From the NCBI GenBank assembly GCA_011525065.1, contig WTIY01000101.1, forward strand, positions 1 through 7,085: 7,085 nucleotides of DNA, read 5' to 3'. Of this stretch, positions 6,654-7,085 are shown in pieces. Numbering within the stretch: the stretch's first letter is position 1; every line of letters begins with the position of its first letter. The stretch comes from Flavobacteriales bacterium. GTDB taxonomy: Bacteria; Bacteroidota; Bacteroidia; Flavobacteriales; Flavobacteriaceae. Made by a program: the position numbers and the translations under genes. The notes beneath the pieces were generated by a model. It searched no databases, had not been told where the DNA came from, and saw only the letters and a list, made by a program, of their open reading frames with translations.

Positions 6654-7085
6654 TTAAGGACGGTAATGTTTAAAGCTTCCGTTTTTGTAGAAAATGACAA
6701 TTTGTTCCACCTCTGTGTCATTAATCGCTTGGTGGATCTGAGCATCCGCAGGTGTAATTTCGGATGAACTGGGTGGGTTAGGCACGTCAAAAAGTGTTTT
6801 TGAGGCATTTTGTTCCTTTTCAACAACGGGGTTTTGTCTTTGACCCTCAATTTTGGTTTGGGTAGGGAAGTGGCCTTGGCCATTTAAGAGCCAAAAAAGT
6901 TCGACTTCTGGAAAGGCATTTAGCACCTTTAAAACAAACTCGAGACTGGGCTTATTTCTGCCAGATAATAGATGTGAAATGGTCGAGCGATTGACCTGGA
7001 CCATGTCCGAAAAAGCGGCCGCAGTGATGCCGTAAAATTTCAGGATTTCGCCTAATCTTTGGGCGAATTCTACACTGTTTACCAT
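6654..7085 (-). CDS. XRE-family helix-turn-helix transcriptional regulator
   Basis: This is a 143-residue putative DNA-binding protein. Residues about 5-66 form a Cro/C1-type HTH domain: EFAQRLGEILKFYGI, then helix 2 (TAAAFSDMVQV) and recognition helix 3 (NRSTISHLLSGRNKPS, 32-47), followed by LEFVLKVLNAFPEVELFWLLNGQG, the usual last helices. A linker of about 50 residues rich in Gln, Pro and Ser follows. The protein ends with a short conserved-looking block, EQIVIFYKNGSFKHYRP. I recall this HTH plus terminal FYKNGSF-like block from Bacteroidota regulators, but its ligand and targets are not known to me. The ATG occupies the last three bases of the window, so upstream promoter and operator sites are not visible and an earlier start cannot be excluded; the N-terminus MVNSVEFAQRL is normal for the family. 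The downstream lipoprotein is a possible cotranscribed partner. Confidence 0.88.
   Translation of the reverse strand: MVNSVEFAQRLGEILKFYGITAAAFSDMVQVNRSTISHLLSGRNKPSLEFVLKVLNAFPEVELFWLLNGQGHFPTQTKIEGQRQNPVVEKEQNASKTLFDVPNPPSSSEITPADAQIHQAINDTEVEQIVIFYKNGSFKHYRP

Noticed and set aside
6626..6883. 85-residue minus-strand frame overlapping the XRE gene
   Set aside because: It is another frame of the linker region of the regulator; the regulator frame has clear HTH and C-terminal motifs, this one has none.
1..7085. Defence system, mobile element, CRISPR array or RNA gene
   Set aside because: No transposase, integrase, toxin-antitoxin pair, repeat-spacer pattern or tRNA-like cloverleaf was seen; apart from the two promoter-region dyads no repeats stood out.

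Overview
The window looks like a chromosomal housekeeping segment from a member of the Bacteroidota, most likely order Flavobacteriales. Four things point there. The topoisomerase IV subunits have the Bacteroidota form (EGDSASGS in ParE, YHPHGDASIADAM in ParC). The ferredoxin tail is of the kind found in flavobacteria. The start codons lack purine-rich Shine-Dalgarno sequences. The promoter-like boxes match the Bacteroidota -7 consensus TAnnTTTG rather than a sigma-70 TATAAT. Base composition is moderate. I see no insertion sequence, tRNA, rRNA, CRISPR array or phage gene.

Layout from left to right: (1) the last 53 codons of a 2[4Fe-4S] ferredoxin on the + strand; (2) a 226-bp gap holding a start-less minus-strand reading frame that may be a gene remnant, an inverted repeat and a likely promoter; (3) ychF, the redox-sensitive ATPase of the Obg/TRAFAC group; (4) a 142-bp gap with a weak terminator-like hairpin, a perfect 9-bp dyad and promoter candidates; (5) the parE-parC operon for the two topoisomerase IV subunits, joined by a 4-nt ATGA overlap; (6) on the opposite strand, converging on parC with only 2 bp between stop codons, a 127-residue lipoprotein of unknown function; (7) upstream of the lipoprotein and in the same orientation, a 143-residue XRE-type DNA-binding protein whose start codon is the last three bases of the window.

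Functionally, parE and parC encode a complete A2B2 topoisomerase IV, the decatenase that separates daughter chromosomes. ychF has no known direct partnership with it. The lipoprotein and XRE regulator form a likely two-gene unit.

Nothing here is clearly a new multi-gene system. The most interesting points are: a candidate sliding-clamp binding peptide (QTSLF) ending the acidic disordered tail of ParC; an alanine where the quinolone-anchoring serine normally sits; the uncharacterised lipoprotein packed against parC with no intergenic space; the paired dyads in the two promoter regions; and the possible gene remnant beside the ferredoxin.
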